NCBI GenBank assembly: GCA_001830645.1
Contig: MIBM01000410.1
Coordinates: forward strand, 3,708 to 13,210
Direction: 5' to 3'
DNA length: 9,503 bases
Origin: Spirochaetes bacterium RIFOXYC1_FULL_54_7
Lineage (GTDB): Bacteria > Spirochaetota > Spirochaetia > Treponematales > UBA12059
The position numbers and the translations under genes were made by a program. How positions within the stretch are numbered: position 1 is the stretch's first letter; each line of letters opens with the position of its first letter. The notes beneath the pieces were generated by a model. That model did not search any database and had not been told where the DNA came from. It was given only the letters and a program-made list of their open reading frames with translations. Below are positions 1-7,100 of the stretch, in pieces.

Positions 1-333
1 AATCAGTGGCGGTACGCAGAAAGGGACAGAGCTCAGGGCTCCGAGAAGTCTCTTCCCCGGAAAGCGCTTGAGTGCCATCAGGTATGCCCCCGGCAGGCCT
101 ATAGCCAGCGCCAGCAGGGTGCTGACGCTGGCCTGCGAGAGTCCGTATACGAAAGACCGGATGAAACGAGGTTCAGAAAGGGCTTTTGACAGATTTGTCA
201 TAGGGCCCCCATGGAACAACGGAGAGAAGGCGGCCAGAAGGGGAACGGCAACCAGAACAAGGGGGATCAGGAACAGTATGCTCCTCCCTGCATTCAATTG
301 TGTCCTGATACCGGCACGTCTGAAAGGACTCAT
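1..333 (-). CDS. thiP: Thiamine ABC transporter permease, N-terminal part (cut by window edge)
   Basis: The first 111 codons of an inner-membrane permease are present, and the frame is still open at base 1. A hydrophobic segment lies at about residues 19-36 (SILFLIPLVLVAVPLLAAF). A second lies at about 66-88, containing GLPGAYLMA, followed by PFCVPPLI, as expected for a binding-protein-dependent transport permease. The ATG overlaps the thiB TGA as ATGA (330-333), so the two are translationally coupled. The ThiP assignment rests mainly on its place directly after thiB under the same TPP riboswitch; the partial sequence alone would only say 'ABC permease'. It would form the membrane channel for thiamine or its phosphates, and an ATPase gene (thiQ) would be expected further along the operon, outside this window. 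No odd features are seen in the visible part. Confidence 0.85.
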   Translation of the reverse strand, partial: MSPFRRAGIRTQLNAGRSILFLIPLVLVAVPLLAAFSPLFHGGPMTNLSKALSEPRFIRSFVYGLSQASVSTLLALAIGLPGAYLMALKRFPGKRLLGALSSVPFCVPPLI

Positions 334-1391
334 GGAGAACTGAAGGCATCCAAAGCCTGTCTGTCCAACCCATGGAGGGACTCTGGATCTATCAGCAGTG
401 TCTTGGCAGGTTTTGGGGCATAAGCAAAACTGTCAGGCAGCACGGTCGTAGCAATCACCGGATACATCCAGTTGGTCAGTGGAATGGCATTCTGGAAATC
501 AGGGCTGAGCATAAAATCTATAAATGCTTCTGCTGCCTGCCTGTTTTTTGCACCTTTGACAATACCGGCACCTTCGATCTGAACCGGATGGCCTTCGGGA
601 AACTCCAGTGCACGATACCGACCAGCTGTCTCATATTCGGCATGATAGGCCGGGCTGGTTGTGTACGAAAGGACCAGGGGGGCTTCTCCACGTGTGAACA
701 AACCATACCCGGTGTCCCAACCAGGAGCCATGGCCAGTACCGATGGTGCAAGGCGTTTCCAGTATGCTGCAAGCTCATCACCATACACTGCCTTCGTCCA
801 GGCAAGAAAACCAAGACCGGGCGTTGAAGTACGTGGATCCATCAAGATGAGCTTTTTGCTATATTCAGCTTTTGCCAGATCTTCCAACGACGAGGGCGGC
901 ACTGCAAGCTGCTCTGAATCCCAGATTATTGCAAAGGTACTCCAATCAAAGGGAGTCAGTCGCCATTCATCATCAAAGACCAGTTCGGGGGCTATACCGG
1001 AAGCTCCGACAGGCTTGTATGGTTCAAGGACATCGGCTGAAATGGCTTTGGGCAGCAAATGGTTGTCTATTCCAATTATGATATCTGTCTTTGGAGCTTT
1101 TTTTTCATCGATGACCCTGGCCAATACCTGGCCTGTATCCCCGGCCCCGATCAACTCTACTTTGATCCCCGTGGCTTCCTCGAAAAGAGGTATAACCACC
1201 GGACCTGGACCCCATTGGGATACAAAGGAATCATAGGCATAGATTACCAATACCTTGTTTCCATCCACTTTATCCTTGGGACTGCATGATATTGCAGTCA
1301 ATAGGAAGAGTGAAGAAACAAAAGCAAGGATCACGATGAAGACACAACAAGTATGTGGTTGCTTCGTTTTGACAAAGAGACAGGTATTCAT
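330..1391 (-). CDS. thiB: Thiamine/TPP-binding lipoprotein of an ABC importer
   Basis: 353-residue solute-binding protein that captures thiamine or its phosphates outside the cytoplasmic membrane and delivers them to the ThiP channel. It resembles E. coli TbpA/ThiB closely by motif: YAYDSFVSQWGPGPVV (about 51-66), DPRTSTPGLGFL (185-196), GYGLF (228-232), SYTTSPAYH (242-250) and TNWMYPV near the end. A hydrophobic signal segment ends in LTAISC, so the mature protein probably starts at lipidated Cys36, the usual anchoring for such proteins in spirochaetes. The start is ATG at 1391, six bases after GGAGGG. The frame is open back to 1487, but that stretch is the TPP riboswitch and is not coding. 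The stop overlaps the thiP start by 4 bases. Expression should fall when TPP is plentiful. Confidence 0.95.
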   Translation of the reverse strand: MNTCLFVKTKQPHTCCVFIVILAFVSSLFLLTAISCSPKDKVDGNKVLVIYAYDSFVSQWGPGPVVIPLFEEATGIKVELIGAGDTGQVLARVIDEKKAPKTDIIIGIDNHLLPKAISADVLEPYKPVGASGIAPELVFDDEWRLTPFDWSTFAIIWDSEQLAVPPSSLEDLAKAEYSKKLILMDPRTSTPGLGFLAWTKAVYGDELAAYWKRLAPSVLAMAPGWDTGYGLFTRGEAPLVLSYTTSPAYHAEYETAGRYRALEFPEGHPVQIEGAGIVKGAKNRQAAEAFIDFMLSPDFQNAIPLTNWMYPVIATTVLPDSFAYAPKPAKTLLIDPESLHGLDRQALDAFSSP

Positions 1392-1395
1392 GTGT

Positions 1396-1487
1396 CTCCC
1401 TCCGCCGGGATTATCCGGATCAGGTTCTTCGGGTCTGTTCTCAGATCGGGTACATTCCAACGGAACATCCCGACCACCCCGGCTCAA
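1396..1487 (-). promoter_or_regulatory. TPP riboswitch (THI element) controlling thiB-thiP
   Basis: On the minus strand the conserved TPP aptamer elements occur in order: GCCGGGGTGG (5' side), a P3 hairpin with arms TCGGG/CCCGA and an inner TTCC-GTT-GGAA, then CTGAGA, ACCCG, GAACCTGATCCGGATAATC, and the 3' strand CCGGCGGAGGGA. GGGGT pairs with ACCCG (P2), and CCGG-ATAATC-CCGG forms the sensor helix. The 3' conserved GGAGGG (1403-1398) is also the only Shine-Dalgarno of thiB, six bases from its ATG. Ligand binding should therefore hide the ribosome site directly, which points to translational control. There is no room for a separate terminator between aptamer and gene. Confidence 0.95.
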
Positions 1488-1489
1488 AT

Positions 1490-1518
1490 ATAATACGAAG
1501 GTGAAGGAGCATGGTCAA
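1490..1518 (-). promoter_or_regulatory. Sigma-70-type promoter of the thiB operon
   Basis: On the minus strand, TTGACC (1518-1513) is followed by exactly 17 bases and then TATTAT (1495-1490). Each box matches consensus at 5 of 6 positions. Transcription would begin near 1483, so the mRNA would start at the very 5' edge of the riboswitch, leaving almost no leader before the aptamer. Confidence 0.8.
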
Positions 1519-1581
1519 TACGTACGTACGGCTTGGAGTTGCCCAAACTGCTGAGCTCTGTCCCTGCTGGGCAGAATCGGA

Positions 1582-1587
1582 TACAAT
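1582..1587 (+). promoter_or_regulatory. Candidate -10 box of the DEAH helicase gene
   Basis: TACAAT lies six bases before the ATG at 1594, and no Shine-Dalgarno is present. If it is a true -10, transcription starts at or next to the start codon and the mRNA is leaderless. The -35 region is poor: the best is CTGTCC at 1558-1563 with an 18-base spacer, 3 of 6 matches. That region coincides with the repeated CTCTGTCCC motif. Confidence 0.4.
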
Positions 1588-1593
1588 AGAGCC

Positions 1594-4110
1594 ATGGATC
1601 CCAGAAAGCTACCTGTATACGAACAGAAATCGCGCATACTCGATGCACTAAAAGGTAATCAGGTCATCGTGGTCGAAAGCCCAACTGGATCAGTCAAGAC
1701 GACTCAGATTCCGGTCATACTGCACGAGGCCGGTTATTCAACCAATGGTATTATTGGGGTTACACAGCCACGGCGTATTGCAGCCCTATCGGTAAGCGAG
1801 TTCATCGCAAAGCAGATGGGCGTTCCCATGCCAGGACTCATCGGTTACAAGATGCGCTTCGAGGACAGGACCGACCAGTCCACTGTGGTCAAGATCATGA
1901 CTGACGGTATCCTGCTGCAGGAAATGAAGTTGGATCCATCCCTGTCCCGGTATTCGGTGATTATGGTGGACGAAGCCCACGAACGCAGCCTGAACATTGA
2001 TTTCATCCTTGGACTTCTGAAGCGGGTTCTTGAAGCCAGACCGGAGTTCAAGGTTATCATATCTTCGGCAACCATAAACGCTGAGGTTTTTAGTGCATAT
2101 TTCGGTGATTGCCCAGTAGTCAAGATCGAAACCCAGGTCTATCCAGTGGCCATAGTGTGGGAACCACCGACAGTGGAAGGCAATCCCGACGCGTTGACTG
2201 ATAAAATCGAACAGATCATCAACCGGGTCATCGGAGACAAGCGGGATGGCGACATACTCGTCTTCCTTCCCGGCGAGCGGGCCATCAAGGACTGCATGCA
2301 ACGGCTGGCTTTTTCGGAATCAAGAAACCGTATCCATATTGTGCCACTATATGCAAGGCTGGGAAAGGACGAACAGGAACGAGTGTTCGACAAGGCTCCG
2401 CTGGGCAAGCGGAAGATCATCATTTCGACAAACATTGCCGAAACAAGTGTGACTATAGACGGAGTCACCAGTGTAATCGACTCCGGCCAAGCCAAGCTCA
2501 ACTTCTACAATCCTAAAACTTACACAGCGAGTCTGGTTCAGGTACCGATCTCCAAAGCCTCATGCAATCAACGCAAGGGCAGGGCAGGGCGCACCGCTCC
2601 GGGCTTCTGCTATCGCTTGTATAGTCGCGATGACTTCGAGAATCGTTCACTTTTCACCATGGAAGAAATTTACCGGACTGACCTGTCAGAGGTAGTTCTT
2701 CGGATGGCAGAACTGGGTATCACAGATTTCGAGCGTTTTGACTTCATCTCCAAGCCGCCACGGTCTGGCATCCTCGGGGCCATGGACATTCTCAACCTCC
2801 TGGAAGCCCTCAATCCCGACCGCACCCTCTCAACGGTCGGCCAGATGATGTGTGCCTTTCCTCTATTGCCCCGCCTGTCACGGATGATAGTCGAGGCAAT
2901 CATGAAATATCCGGATGTGTTGGAAGAGGTGTTGATAGCATCGGCTTTCCTTTCTACCCAGAGTCCATATATCCTTCCTCCTGGAGAAGAAATGGAAGCC
3001 AGGAAGGCTCACCATGCCTTCAGGGATCCAGCTGGCGATTTTGTCTCGTACCTTCGTATGTACAAAGCTTTCAAGGATGCCAGGCACAAGACCAAATTCT
3101 GTGAGCACAGCTATCTGGATGAAAGGACGATGCTTGAAATTCTGCGCATAAAGGAACAGATCGAAATGATCGTCCATGAACTAGGTGTGCCGATATCTTC
3201 CGGTGGAAGTTCCGAGGATTATTTATGCGCGGTCAGCCGAGGGCTGATTCAGTTCGTCTGCGCCAGACAGGACCGCGGTTTGTTCAGTACCCTCACAGCC
3301 GAAAAGGTCCAGATCCACCCCGGCTCGGTGATGTATCGCGAAAATCCCGATTTCATCGTAGCCGGTGAGATAGTCCGCACTACGCGTATGTACGCCATGA
3401 GTGTGTCACCTCTGACCCGCCGCATGCTGGCCAGGATATCCCCGCTTGTAGCCGAGGCTTTCATCAAACATAAACCAGCTACACAACCAATAAAAGAACC
3501 CCGGGGTAGGGAAACCCGTGCGGCTGGTTTGCATTGGGCGGCGAGTCCAGCCAGGGATTTTACCAACCGGATCAAGATAGGTGGTGAAATATTCGACCTG
3601 GTGCAGGAAAAGAAGCGCAAAAAAGCTCTTCTGGACTGGGACAGGTTCAAGAAGGCCAGAGATGGTTTCACCGTAGATGAGGCGGGAGCCTTCAAAGGCA
3701 TGCTTGGGGTAATTACCATCGGCAACAAGCGCCTTATGGATGGCGAGAAACTTGAAACCATCATCAGGATAGCCCACTGGCTGAACCCGGATGAAGATAT
3801 CAAGCGTGACTGGCCACGGAAGAAGCAGTTGAGCGTTCATGATGACCTCTCTGGATTGGTCTCTGTCCTTGACCATGTGCTTCAGGCGTCTTACTGGAAA
3901 CCAAAACATCCCGAACTGGGTTTTGTCGCCCTCTTCACAGACAGTGATGGATCGTATTGGTTCAGGGTCTCACGGGGTTTCCACACCGCACTCAATGAAA
4001 GCCTGGCCAGCCTGGAATCCTTGGTGGACGAAGTGGCAGAAACCGCTACTCCAGAACAGAAGGAGAAGGTCAGTCAGCTTTACAGGAAACTGTCAGCATT
4101 CTTCGCCTGA
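1594..4110 (+). CDS. hrpA: HrpA-like DEAH-box RNA helicase with altered Walker A
   Basis: 838-residue superfamily 2 helicase expected to couple NTP hydrolysis to RNA (or RNA/DNA) remodelling in the cytoplasm. Motifs in order: motif I region ESPTGSVKTTQ (28-38), TQPRRIAALS (57-66), DEAH (126-129), SAT (158-160), STNIAETSVTI (278-288), QRKGRAGR (326-333), then winged-helix/HA2-type and OB-like regions (about 340-640) with HPGSVMYRENPDFIVAGEI. It resembles the Borrelia HrpA-type protein more than the about 1300-residue E. coli HrpA. Motif I normally reads GSGKT; here codon 34 is GTC (Val), one base from Gly GGC, which should damage ATP binding. Lys in QRKGRAGR also occurs in some eukaryotic DEAH proteins, so it is probably harmless. 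Residues about 640-838 form an extra C-terminal region I do not recognise. The gene is divergent from thiB and no Shine-Dalgarno precedes its ATG. The rest of the protein is intact, so it looks like a functional gene. Confidence 0.9.
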   Translation: MDPRKLPVYEQKSRILDALKGNQVIVVESPTGSVKTTQIPVILHEAGYSTNGIIGVTQPRRIAALSVSEFIAKQMGVPMPGLIGYKMRFEDRTDQSTVVKIMTDGILLQEMKLDPSLSRYSVIMVDEAHERSLNIDFILGLLKRVLEARPEFKVIISSATINAEVFSAYFGDCPVVKIETQVYPVAIVWEPPTVEGNPDALTDKIEQIINRVIGDKRDGDILVFLPGERAIKDCMQRLAFSESRNRIHIVPLYARLGKDEQERVFDKAPLGKRKIIISTNIAETSVTIDGVTSVIDSGQAKLNFYNPKTYTASLVQVPISKASCNQRKGRAGRTAPGFCYRLYSRDDFENRSLFTMEEIYRTDLSEVVLRMAELGITDFERFDFISKPPRSGILGAMDILNLLEALNPDRTLSTVGQMMCAFPLLPRLSRMIVEAIMKYPDVLEEVLIASAFLSTQSPYILPPGEEMEARKAHHAFRDPAGDFVSYLRMYKAFKDARHKTKFCEHSYLDERTMLEILRIKEQIEMIVHELGVPISSGGSSEDYLCAVSRGLIQFVCARQDRGLFSTLTAEKVQIHPGSVMYRENPDFIVAGEIVRTTRMYAMSVSPLTRRMLARISPLVAEAFIKHKPATQPIKEPRGRETRAAGLHWAASPARDFTNRIKIGGEIFDLVQEKKRKKALLDWDRFKKARDGFTVDEAGAFKGMLGVITIGNKRLMDGEKLETIIRIAHWLNPDEDIKRDWPRKKQLSVHDDLSGLVSVLDHVLQASYWKPKHPELGFVALFTDSDGSYWFRVSRGFHTALNESLASLESLVDEVAETATPEQKEKVSQLYRKLSAFFA

Positions 4111-4182
4111 GCCCTCCCTGAATGATTTGATCGCCTTCCATGCTTGGGTTTTCCGAAGAAGTGTTGAGGGACAGGGCTTTTA
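4111..4182 (+). terminator. Weak candidate terminator between helicase gene and trmB
   Basis: GCCCT-CCCT (4111-4119) can pair with AGGG-AC-AGGGC (4167-4177), with a 2-base bulge, and TTTTA follows. The 47-base loop is very long and the T run is short, so this is only a possible factor-independent terminator for the helicase gene. The same inverted repeat could act for trmB reading the other way, but no T run is seen on that side. Nothing else is seen in the 111-base convergent gap. Confidence 0.3.
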
Positions 4183-4221
4183 CGACCAGGCACGGACAAC
4201 TGGGGGATAGAGCCTAGTGTC

Positions 4222-4938
4222 TCATATCCGCCTGAAGATCAGTTCCCGCACTGTACGGCCTTCGTCAGCCGCCCGTTTTTCGAATTTGGTTATCGGCCGC
4301 CATGATTCCCGGTCAGCCCAGACCTCGTAGGTATTTACCAACAGTGTCTCTGACCGGAGAACCTCAAGGGTTGCCTCCGCATACTCTTCCCAATCGGTCA
4401 CAAAATAGAGGTAACCACTGGGTTTTAAACGGCGGGCCATGAAACGCACGAAATCCTGGCGCATGATGCGTCGCTTGTGATGCTTCTTCTTAGGCCAAGG
4501 ATCGGGAAAGAAGACATGAAAACCATCAACACTATCTGGTGCAAGCATCGACTCAACCACTTCCATTGCATCATGACGGCAGATCTTGAGATTTTTCAGT
4601 CCCCTACGCTCGATCTCAAGCAACATCTGGCCAACTCCCGGAGCATGGACTTCTATCCCGAAGAATCCCGTGGCTGGCAAAGCTTCGGCAATATTTGCGG
4701 TCGCGTCTCCCATGCCAAAACCGATTTCGACAATGAAAGATCCGATCATCCTTGGTCCGAAGAGGGACAGAGCATTTACAATCCTGCCAGGTTCCCAAGG
4801 TATGCCATATTTCTCATAAAACCTCTGTAATGCATCCTTCTGCTTGTCAGTCATGTGGCCAGCCCGCAACACATAACTCCTGGGACTCTGCTTGCCATCC
4901 TGACCAGGGGTTGTCAGCCGTTCAAACGAATGTTCCAT
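4222..4938 (-). CDS. trmB: tRNA (guanine-N7-)-methyltransferase
   Basis: 238 residues, the usual TrmB length. The enzyme transfers a methyl group from S-adenosylmethionine to N7 of G46 in the variable loop of many tRNAs. Visible signatures: RSYVLRAGHMTDKQ (20-33, the family's N-terminal element), the SAM-binding strand VEIGFGMGD (70-78), acidic E96 after the next strand, FPDPWPKKKHHKRR (144-157, the TrmB hallmark), TDWEEYA (181-187) and a C-terminal TKFEKRAADEGRTVRELIF. The start at 4938 is chosen because the RSYVLR element must be included; the next Met (residue 29) would remove it. This start lies 25 bases inside the preceding lipoprotein gene with no clear Shine-Dalgarno, so it probably depends on ribosomes arriving from that gene. 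It is the last gene of the hisS-lipoprotein-trmB run and is convergent with the helicase gene. Confidence 0.95.
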   Translation of the reverse strand: MEHSFERLTTPGQDGKQSPRSYVLRAGHMTDKQKDALQRFYEKYGIPWEPGRIVNALSLFGPRMIGSFIVEIGFGMGDATANIAEALPATGFFGIEVHAPGVGQMLLEIERRGLKNLKICRHDAMEVVESMLAPDSVDGFHVFFPDPWPKKKHHKRRIMRQDFVRFMARRLKPSGYLYFVTDWEEYAEATLEVLRSETLLVNTYEVWADRESWRPITKFEKRAADEGRTVRELIFRRI

Positions 4939-5639
4939 GAGAAAAATCCAGTCTCGGCCTTTGGATCAAAACCGTAGGCGCGTATGGTATAGGCGGCTGT
5001 CCGCCATGAAGCATCCCCCCAAAGGGCATCGAGAGAAGTCGTACCCGGATTTATCCCGACTGTCTTGACCGGATTCTCCGCTGGATCCAGAAAGAACAAG
5101 GTGTTAACCTGGTATGGAGAATCAAGGGTCAATTGATTGCCGGCAAGACGGATTGCCGGGAGAGAATAGTCCTTCGTAACAGGAGCACTCAAGTTGAAGA
5201 TCCGCTCATCCCGTTCGCCCGCCTTGTCCACAACAACAGCCCTGTACCTTCCCCTGGGCATCAACCCGCCATCTCCGGGTTCCAGTCCATTCGACCCCAG
5301 CCAGATCGCATCGCCCTCATCCCTGCGTATCCAATTGTCCAGGGTAAGGGTCCAGGACAATTCCGATTCATCGTGGATGACATACAGGTAGTCGATATCT
5401 CCTATACCATCCTGGTCCCTTAGGGACGCAAAAAAAGACAGCCGTTCTTCACGTGCTCCTGTGCCGTCCGAGGCCAGCACAATGAGTCGATGGCTTGTCG
5501 AGACGAATCCGGGAGTATTAACCGCGCATGAAACCACGATAGACATCAATAAGGCTGAAAACATAGAGCAAACTTTGATCCATCCTTTTTTTTTACGAGA
5601 TTTTTTAACCTGGGGTCGTGGTTTCACAGAGTGGATCAT
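4914..5639 (-). CDS. Putative lipoprotein of unknown function between hisS and trmB
   Basis: 241 residues. The N-terminus is strongly basic (KKSRKKKGWIK, 12-22), followed by a hydrophobic stretch ending in LLMSIVVSC, so Cys38 is the likely lipidation site. The rest looks beta-rich: LSFFASLRDQDGIGDIDYLYV, then a segment with GRYRAVVVDKAGERDER that suggests an Ig- or fibronectin-like sandwich (inference). I do not recognise a named family, and no catalytic motif is visible. The start at 5639 lies 18 bases after the hisS stop with a weak GGGG in front; Met26 (5564) is an alternative but would leave a signal peptide without positive charge. A run of nine A (coding strand) encodes Lys16-18. The gene overlaps trmB by 25 bases, so it is probably co-transcribed with both tRNA genes. 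Confidence 0.8.
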   Translation of the reverse strand: MIHSVKPRPQVKKSRKKKGWIKVCSMFSALLMSIVVSCAVNTPGFVSTSHRLIVLASDGTGAREERLSFFASLRDQDGIGDIDYLYVIHDESELSWTLTLDNWIRRDEGDAIWLGSNGLEPGDGGLMPRGRYRAVVVDKAGERDERIFNLSAPVTKDYSLPAIRLAGNQLTLDSPYQVNTLFFLDPAENPVKTVGINPGTTSLDALWGDASWRTAAYTIRAYGFDPKAETGFFSWNIRLNG

Positions 5640-5657
5640 ATCGAAACCCCGTCTAGT

Positions 5658-6980
5658 TCAATCTTCCGACGCTGGACTGACTGCAGCCAGTATTGCGGAT
5701 GCCAGGGCTTTACAGTCAGGATGCTCCGAACTGTCTCTGGTCTTCATGTTTTTGAGCACCCAGATATCTTTGGCTTTCTCTTCCTTGCCACGGAGTATGG
5801 CAAAAGCCGCACCCTTACGGTCAGCATAGGTATACTGCTGACCAGGTTTTCGCTGATCGGTATACACTTCACATGATATCCCCTGGGTTCTCAGCCTGTG
5901 TGCTGCGGCCTGATATTCCGTCATTAAACTGTTTTCAAGATTGAAGATCACTGCCTGCACCGAAGCTGCCACCTGATTTTTCCTGCCCATGGCATTCAGG
6001 GCTGCGAGCAGGCGATCAAGGCCTACACTGGTTCCTACTCCGGGAAGCCTCTGGTTTGTGTACAATGACGCAAGATCATTGTACCGGCCACCTGAGCAGA
6101 CAGATCCGATTTCAGGCATGGCATCCAGGAAGGTTTCGAAGACAACTCCCGTATAATAATCCAGCCCACGTGTTATAGATGGAGCCAACTGCACTCTGTC
6201 CCCTATGCTGCAGGCCTCTGCCATGGCATGGATTTCTGCCAGCCTGTCGGAATCCGGGTTAGGTCCGCCAGCCAGGCGGGTGATACGTTCCAGGGTTGCG
6301 TTGAAGGCTTCTCCGCCAGCAATGAACTCCAGAAGCTCTTCCGCTGCCTTCCCCCCTGCAATAACCGTCAACTGGGCTTTGGTTTCATCGACTCCGATCT
6401 TCGATAGTTTGTCAACGATTCGCAAGACTTCCACCGAGCGCTCGGCAATGCCTGCGCGGGCAAGGAAGCGATTGAAGACACCCCGGTGACTCAGGTGAAC
6501 TGTAGAATCCGGCACACCCAAGGTCTCCATAGCCTGGCGTATAACCGCAAGTATTTCAAAATCCGCGGCGGCTGAATCAACCCCTACAATGTCAACATCA
6601 CACTGCATGAATTCACGGTAACGACCTCTCTGGGTATTTTCACCACGCCAGACCTTGGCCAGATGATACCGCTTGAAGGGCAGGTACAGTTCCCCATAAT
6701 GTTCTGCCATGAAGCGGGCAAAGGGAACAGTAAGGTCAAATCGCATGGCAACATCACGGCCACCATGGTCTGTAAAGCGGTATACCTGTTTTTCCGTCTC
6801 GCCTCCTGCCTTACCGAGCAGGATTTCAGCATACTCGAGCACCGGCGTATCGATCGGCACAAATCCGAAACTCCTGAACACCTTCGTCAGGACCTCTGTC
6901 AGTGCTGCGCGTTCAGATTCAGCCTCGGGCATGAAATCTCTGAAGCCTTTTAGAACCCTTGGCTGGATTATTTCGATCAT
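5658..6980 (-). CDS. hisS: Histidyl-tRNA synthetase
   Basis: 440-residue class II aminoacyl-tRNA synthetase that charges tRNA-His with histidine using ATP. Seen in order: GFRDFMP (12-18), motif 1 region around PIDTPVLE (42-49), RFDLTVP (80-86), motif 2 YHLAKVWRGENTQRGRYREF (105-124) with Arg112 and Gln126, the histidine-specific loop RGLDYYTG (271-278), SGGRYNDL (296-303), and motif 3 GVGTSVGLDRL (314-324). The anticodon-binding domain follows from about 341 (AVIFNLENS, CEVYTDQRKPGQQYTYAD). It appears complete, with all signature elements present. The start at 6980 has a strong AAAGGAGG five bases upstream. It heads a probable operon with the lipoprotein gene and trmB, and is divergent from coaX. 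Confidence 0.97.
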   Translation of the reverse strand: MIEIIQPRVLKGFRDFMPEAESERAALTEVLTKVFRSFGFVPIDTPVLEYAEILLGKAGGETEKQVYRFTDHGGRDVAMRFDLTVPFARFMAEHYGELYLPFKRYHLAKVWRGENTQRGRYREFMQCDVDIVGVDSAAADFEILAVIRQAMETLGVPDSTVHLSHRGVFNRFLARAGIAERSVEVLRIVDKLSKIGVDETKAQLTVIAGGKAAEELLEFIAGGEAFNATLERITRLAGGPNPDSDRLAEIHAMAEACSIGDRVQLAPSITRGLDYYTGVVFETFLDAMPEIGSVCSGGRYNDLASLYTNQRLPGVGTSVGLDRLLAALNAMGRKNQVAASVQAVIFNLENSLMTEYQAAAHRLRTQGISCEVYTDQRKPGQQYTYADRKGAAFAILRGKEEKAKDIWVLKNMKTRDSSEHPDCKALASAILAAVSPASED

Positions 6981-7041
6981 AACGCCTCCTTTGGCGGCCG
7001 TTGTCAGCTATTTATGGTATTACCACACGGATTATTACCCG

Positions 7042-7058
7042 GCTTGAAGCATTCAAGC
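7042..7058. promoter_or_regulatory. Inverted repeat between hisS and coaX, candidate operator
   Basis: GCTTGAA (7042-7048), spacer GCA, TTCAAGC (7052-7058): a perfect dyad with 7-base arms. It lies 14 bases before a consensus TTGACA and in the middle of the divergent intergenic region. A short-spaced dyad here is typical of a repressor or activator site, though a small hairpin cannot be excluded. No known regulator box is recognised. Confidence 0.4.
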
Positions 7059-7072
7059 AAGGGATGTAGCCG

Positions 7073-7099
7073 TTGACAACCCAGCTTCCCTGCGCTAAT
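7073..7099 (+). promoter_or_regulatory. Candidate promoter of coaX
   Basis: A perfect -35 TTGACA (7073-7078) is followed after 15 bases by GCTAAT (7094-7099, 4 of 6), which is preceded by TGC at 7091-7093 as in an extended -10. The spacer is short. Transcription would start at about 7106, after the ATG at 7101 and just before the ATG at 7110. Confidence 0.45.
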
Positions 7100-7100
7100 C

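Noticed and set aside
661..1236. 191-codon open frame on the plus strand opposite thiB
   Set aside because: It is antisense to a clearly recognised thiB, has no ribosome site, and its translation resembles no protein I know.
1392..1487. Thirty-two extra N-terminal codons in frame with thiB
   Set aside because: This stretch is the TPP aptamer. The ATG at 1391 has a good Shine-Dalgarno and begins a normal signal peptide.
3249..3909. Two overlapping open frames (184 and 167 codons) opposite the helicase C-terminus
   Set aside because: The helicase frame continues through the region; these frames have no start signals or recognisable motifs.
4120..4210. Possible small gene in the gap between the helicase gene and trmB
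   Set aside because: The open frame there (3839-4210) lies mostly inside the helicase in another frame and has no ribosome site or recognisable product.
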